From Candidatus Bipolaricaulota bacterium (GTDB taxonomy: Bacteria > Bipolaricaulota > Bipolaricaulia > UBA7950 > UBA9294), in the NCBI GenBank assembly GCA_003979035.1, contig RXOA01000040.1, positions 1 through 6,817 on the forward strand: a stretch of DNA of 6,817 nt, read 5' to 3'. Each line of letters opens with the position of its first letter. Positions within the stretch are counted from its first letter, which is position 1. Below, piece by piece: positions 4,411 to 6,817 of the stretch. Position numbers and translations under genes: made by a program. The notes beneath the pieces were generated by a model. It had not been told where the DNA came from. It was given only the letters and a program-made list of their open reading frames with translations, and searched no databases.

Positions 4411-6817
4411 ATGAACACGGGGATCTGTCTTAGGAAAGCATTGCGATGGATATTTTCTATTAGTTGCGCGTTGTTTCTATTCTGCACTGGGCATCTCGTT
4501 CACGGAGAGCCGGTCGACAGGGATCTTGCGCGACAGGTTGCGGAGACGCAAGTCTCGGGTATTGCCGCAGCGACCGAGTTCGGAACCATGTCGATCCGAG
4601 ACGGGACGGGCGTTCCCCTTGAGGATCCGGATACGGGGCGCGTGCTTGGGTATGTGTTCGTGACGCACCCTGTGGGGTACGTCGTGGTTGCTGCGGACAC
4701 GGGTATCGAGCCGGTGGTTGCGTTCTCAACGGAATCGGACTTCTCTTGGAACGAAGCGGAGACCAATGCCCTGCTTCATGTGCTGCGCGCCGATCTAGAC
4801 TTGCGAATGGCGGCCCTGGAGGCCGGTGTCCTGCCTTCGGGCACCCTGGCAAGAAACGAAGCAGCCTGGGGGCAGGCGGTGTTTGCGCCTGCTGCAGCGT
4901 TGTCGGAAACTGCCACGGGTCCGCTGCTGCAGTCAGCGACGTGGTCGGGAGGCGATCCCTGGAACAGCCTCTGCCCGATCGATCCGACCGCAGGCCGGCG
5001 CAGTGCGGTCGGATGCGTCGCCACCGCCACGGCGCAGATCATCGCCTATTGGGGATACCCGTCGAGTGTCGCCTTCGGCACTGAAGACGACTATGTTACC
5101 GCCACGCGGGGAATCCTTGTGGATGCCGGATCCGCGTCTATCTCCGAAATCAGCTATGGCATGGAGCCGTGGGCCAACCCCGAAACCGGCATGATGGCAG
5201 CGCTGTCCTACGCGGTCGGCGTGTCGATTGCCATGGACTACACAGCGTCGGGGTCGGGCGCTCACGTGCTCGACGTCGCCGTGGCACTCGCCGGAGGCGA
5301 CACGCCCTACACTCGCTTCGTCCGGCCTGGAGTATGGGGCTATGCAAGCGCGGAGTTGCGCACCTACGAGTATTCGTTTTGGGGAACGCCATTTTATGTT
5401 GACCGGGAGGCGTTCTATCGCGACCTGGCTGGCAACATGGATGCCGGAATGCCGGCCGAACTGGCGGTGGTCAGCGATTCGGGAGGACATGCCATCATCT
5501 GTGACGGATTCGATCCGGAAACGGGGATGTTCCACCTGAATTTCGGGTGGGGAGGAACTGGTGATGGATGGTACAGCCTGCCCACAGAGATTCCGTACAG
5601 CTACAACGTGATTACGTACGGGGTCATGGACATTGCTCCGCCCAGCGGCCCTGAGTCCCCGGAATTGCTTCCGGCAACGGCTCCCGTTCCTGCGGACGGC
5701 GCGGCCGACGTGTCCCCCTCGGGACCGCTCGGTTTCAGCGCGGGGAATGCCAATGTCAGCGTGACCTACGACGTCTACATGGGAACCGATGTCTCGGTTG
5801 TCGGTGAGCGGAGTCCCGAGGCGCATCTCATCACTCTCGGGCCCAGCGAGGCGGGAAAGATCACCGTGGAGCTGAGTCAGGAGCTGGCGCATTCCACGCA
5901 GTACTTCTGGGTTGTTGACACCACGGCAGGCGGCGAATGTTCATCTGGAGCGCTGTGGGGCTTCCGGACGGCAGCGGAGGCGGTTGATCCGATGCCCCAG
6001 CCGGGCGGCGATATCACTGTGGAGCCGAGTCGGCTCGAAATCGACGCCGGAGGGGGGACCGAAACCGTCACCGTAGCGGCGGTCACCTCATGGGCAGCAA
6101 CCTGCTCGGCTTCTTGGATCAACATTGACGCCGCGAGCGGAGCGGGGACCGGCAACGGGAGCTTCTCGTACTCCGTGAGTCCCAACACCGGCTCTGATGA
6201 GCGTCAAGCTGAGATTCATGTCGAGCAAGCCATCCACATCGTGGTTCAATCAGGGGCTACGCCGGTGCAGGTTCCGAGCCCGACCCTCTCGCCGGAAGGC
6301 GGGGAGTACGTCGACGAGGTCCAGGTGGTGATGAGTTGCTCCGTGGAGAATGCAGCGATCCGCTTCACGTTGGACGGCAGCGACCCTTCGGAGAACAGCC
6401 TGCCCTACACCGACCCTGTAGTGCTGGTTCAGAGCGCTGTGGTGAAGGCTCGTGCATTCCCCGATCCGGCGACGGACGGGTGGATCGCGAGTGAGACTTC
6501 AGAGGCGGCCTACACTGTGATCGCTCACGTTGCTGCGCCGGCGTTCGATCCTCCGGGGGGGACCTATGCCCGGAGTGTGGAGATCGCTCTGAGCTGTCCG
6601 ACGCCCGGGGCCGAGATTCGGTACACGCTCGACGGAGCAGAGCCGACACCGGCTTCGGCACGCGCGATCGCCGGGGAGACAATCCTTCTCGAAAATAGCT
6701 CTACGGTTCGCGCCAAAGCGTTTCTCGCGGGATGGGCGCCGAGCGTCACGGTAACCGCTTGTTACGAAATCACAATTCCTCGCCATCTGCAGGAGGACGC
6801 GGAGATGGGTCTAGGTG
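4411..6817 (+). CDS. Secreted modular peptidase C10 (streptopain-like) protein, 3' end missing
   Basis: The frame is open from ATG 4411 to the right edge, at least 802 codons with no stop. Residues 1-32 form a signal peptide (basic start, hydrophobic 13-25, possible cleavage after VHG-32), so export by Sec is expected. Residues ~35-150 resemble the Spi/C10 propeptide (GYVFVTHPVGYVVVAAD). The cysteine protease domain (~170-400) has nucleophile Cys202 in VGCVATATAQ, the C10 tract LSYAVGVSIAMDY, catalytic His360 in GGHAIICDGF, and NFGWGG with DGWYSL after it. The catalytic pair is intact. A FnIII-like domain (~418-521; TYDVYMGT, TQYFWVVD, WGFRT) comes next, then a BACON-like domain (~535-612; SASWINID) and two chitobiase/hexosaminidase-C-type modules (622-703, 709-787). 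Such proteins are extracellular or surface zymogens. The added modules suggest attachment to glycans or the cell surface, which is inference. ATG 4411 lacks a good ribosome site. TTG 4441, with AGGA five bases before it, is an alternative start that still leaves a signal peptide. Regulation may involve the repeats upstream. Confidence -1.
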   Translation, partial: MNTGICLRKALRWIFSISCALFLFCTGHLVHGEPVDRDLARQVAETQVSGIAAATEFGTMSIRDGTGVPLEDPDTGRVLGYVFVTHPVGYVVVAADTGIEPVVAFSTESDFSWNEAETNALLHVLRADLDLRMAALEAGVLPSGTLARNEAAWGQAVFAPAAALSETATGPLLQSATWSGGDPWNSLCPIDPTAGRRSAVGCVATATAQIIAYWGYPSSVAFGTEDDYVTATRGILVDAGSASISEISYGMEPWANPETGMMAALSYAVGVSIAMDYTASGSGAHVLDVAVALAGGDTPYTRFVRPGVWGYASAELRTYEYSFWGTPFYVDREAFYRDLAGNMDAGMPAELAVVSDSGGHAIICDGFDPETGMFHLNFGWGGTGDGWYSLPTEIPYSYNVITYGVMDIAPPSGPESPELLPATAPVPADGAADVSPSGPLGFSAGNANVSVTYDVYMGTDVSVVGERSPEAHLITLGPSEAGKITVELSQELAHSTQYFWVVDTTAGGECSSGALWGFRTAAEAVDPMPQPGGDITVEPSRLEIDAGGGTETVTVAAVTSWAATCSASWINIDAASGAGTGNGSFSYSVSPNTGSDERQAEIHVEQAIHIVVQSGATPVQVPSPTLSPEGGEYVDEVQVVMSCSVENAAIRFTLDGSDPSENSLPYTDPVVLVQSAVVKARAFPDPATDGWIASETSEAAYTVIAHVAAPAFDPPGGTYARSVEIALSCPTPGAEIRYTLDGAEPTPASARAIAGETILLENSSTVRAKAFLAGWAPSVTVTACYEITIPRHLQEDAEMGLG
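6274..6771 (+). repeat. Tandem chitobiase-C-type (CHB_HEX_C) domain repeat within the protease
   Basis: Two homologous modules lie at residues 622-703 (6274-6519) and 709-787 (6535-6771). Matching landmarks are the P-x-GG-x-Y start (SPEGGEY / PPGGTY), a V-x-V/I strand, IRFTLDGSDP versus IRYTLDGAEPT, a V-x-A-x-A/F strand (VVKARAF / VRAKAF) and a final Tyr (Y701, Y785). The TLDG motifs are exactly 86 residues (258 bp) apart. DNA identity between the copies is low, so this is an old protein-level duplication and not a recent one. Further copies may follow beyond the edge. Confidence -1.

Noticed and set aside
4456..4487. Possible lipobox cysteines (Cys19 or Cys25) in the protease signal peptide
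   Set aside because: The preceding residues SIS-C and FLF-C do not match the lipobox pattern. A normal signal peptidase I site near VHG-32 fits better.
4460..4852. 130-codon - strand frame opposite the protease signal and propeptide region
   Set aside because: The product is Pro/Arg-rich without domain features, while the + strand carries a coherent signal peptide and propeptide.
4933..5892. 319-codon open frame on the - strand opposite the C10 catalytic domain
   Set aside because: It is opposite the conserved protease core, has an Arg/Gly/His-biased composition and shows no motif; it is a shadow frame.

Overview
The window is a GC-rich, densely coded stretch of bacterial chromosome. All five recognisable genes lie on the + strand. 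The first gene is cut by the left edge and the last by the right edge. Nothing fixes the species. The gene content (AcuC-type deacetylase, TGS-fused nucleoside kinase, NIF3-like protein, ExoIII, secreted C10 protease with BACON and chitobiase-C-type modules) fits an uncultured or anaerobic bacterium from a deep-branching or candidate phylum better than a standard model lineage. That placement is inference.

Positions 1-4329 look like a housekeeping gene string. The 3' part of a zinc-dependent histone-deacetylase-superfamily protein overlaps by four bases the longest reading frame of a nucleoside (uridine-type) kinase, which carries an N-terminal ThrRS-like TGS plus second-additional-domain module. 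Fifteen bases later comes a divergent NIF3-like metal protein. After a 55-base gap holding a 7-bp GC-rich hairpin comes an exodeoxyribonuclease III/AP endonuclease. The close spacing suggests co-transcription of at least the first three. Their functions (protein or small-molecule deacetylation, nucleotide salvage, an unknown metal-dependent role, base-excision repair) do not form one obvious pathway.

Positions 4330-4410 form the largest gap. It is more AT-rich and holds a cluster of short inverted and direct repeats built on CTAG/TTAG words, probably a regulatory or transcript-end region.

From 4411 to the right edge, one frame stays open for at least 802 codons. It encodes a secreted, modular peptidase C10 (streptopain-like) protein: signal peptide, Spi-like propeptide, intact Cys/His catalytic domain, FnIII-like domain, BACON domain and two tandem chitobiase/hexosaminidase-C-type domains. 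Its stop codon is outside the window.

I found no CRISPR array, tRNA, rRNA, insertion sequence, phage gene or defence cassette. I see no convincing evidence of a wholly new system. The points most worth a second look are the modular C10 protease, the repeat cluster in front of it, and the kinase with a degenerate tRNA-synthetase-like editing module.
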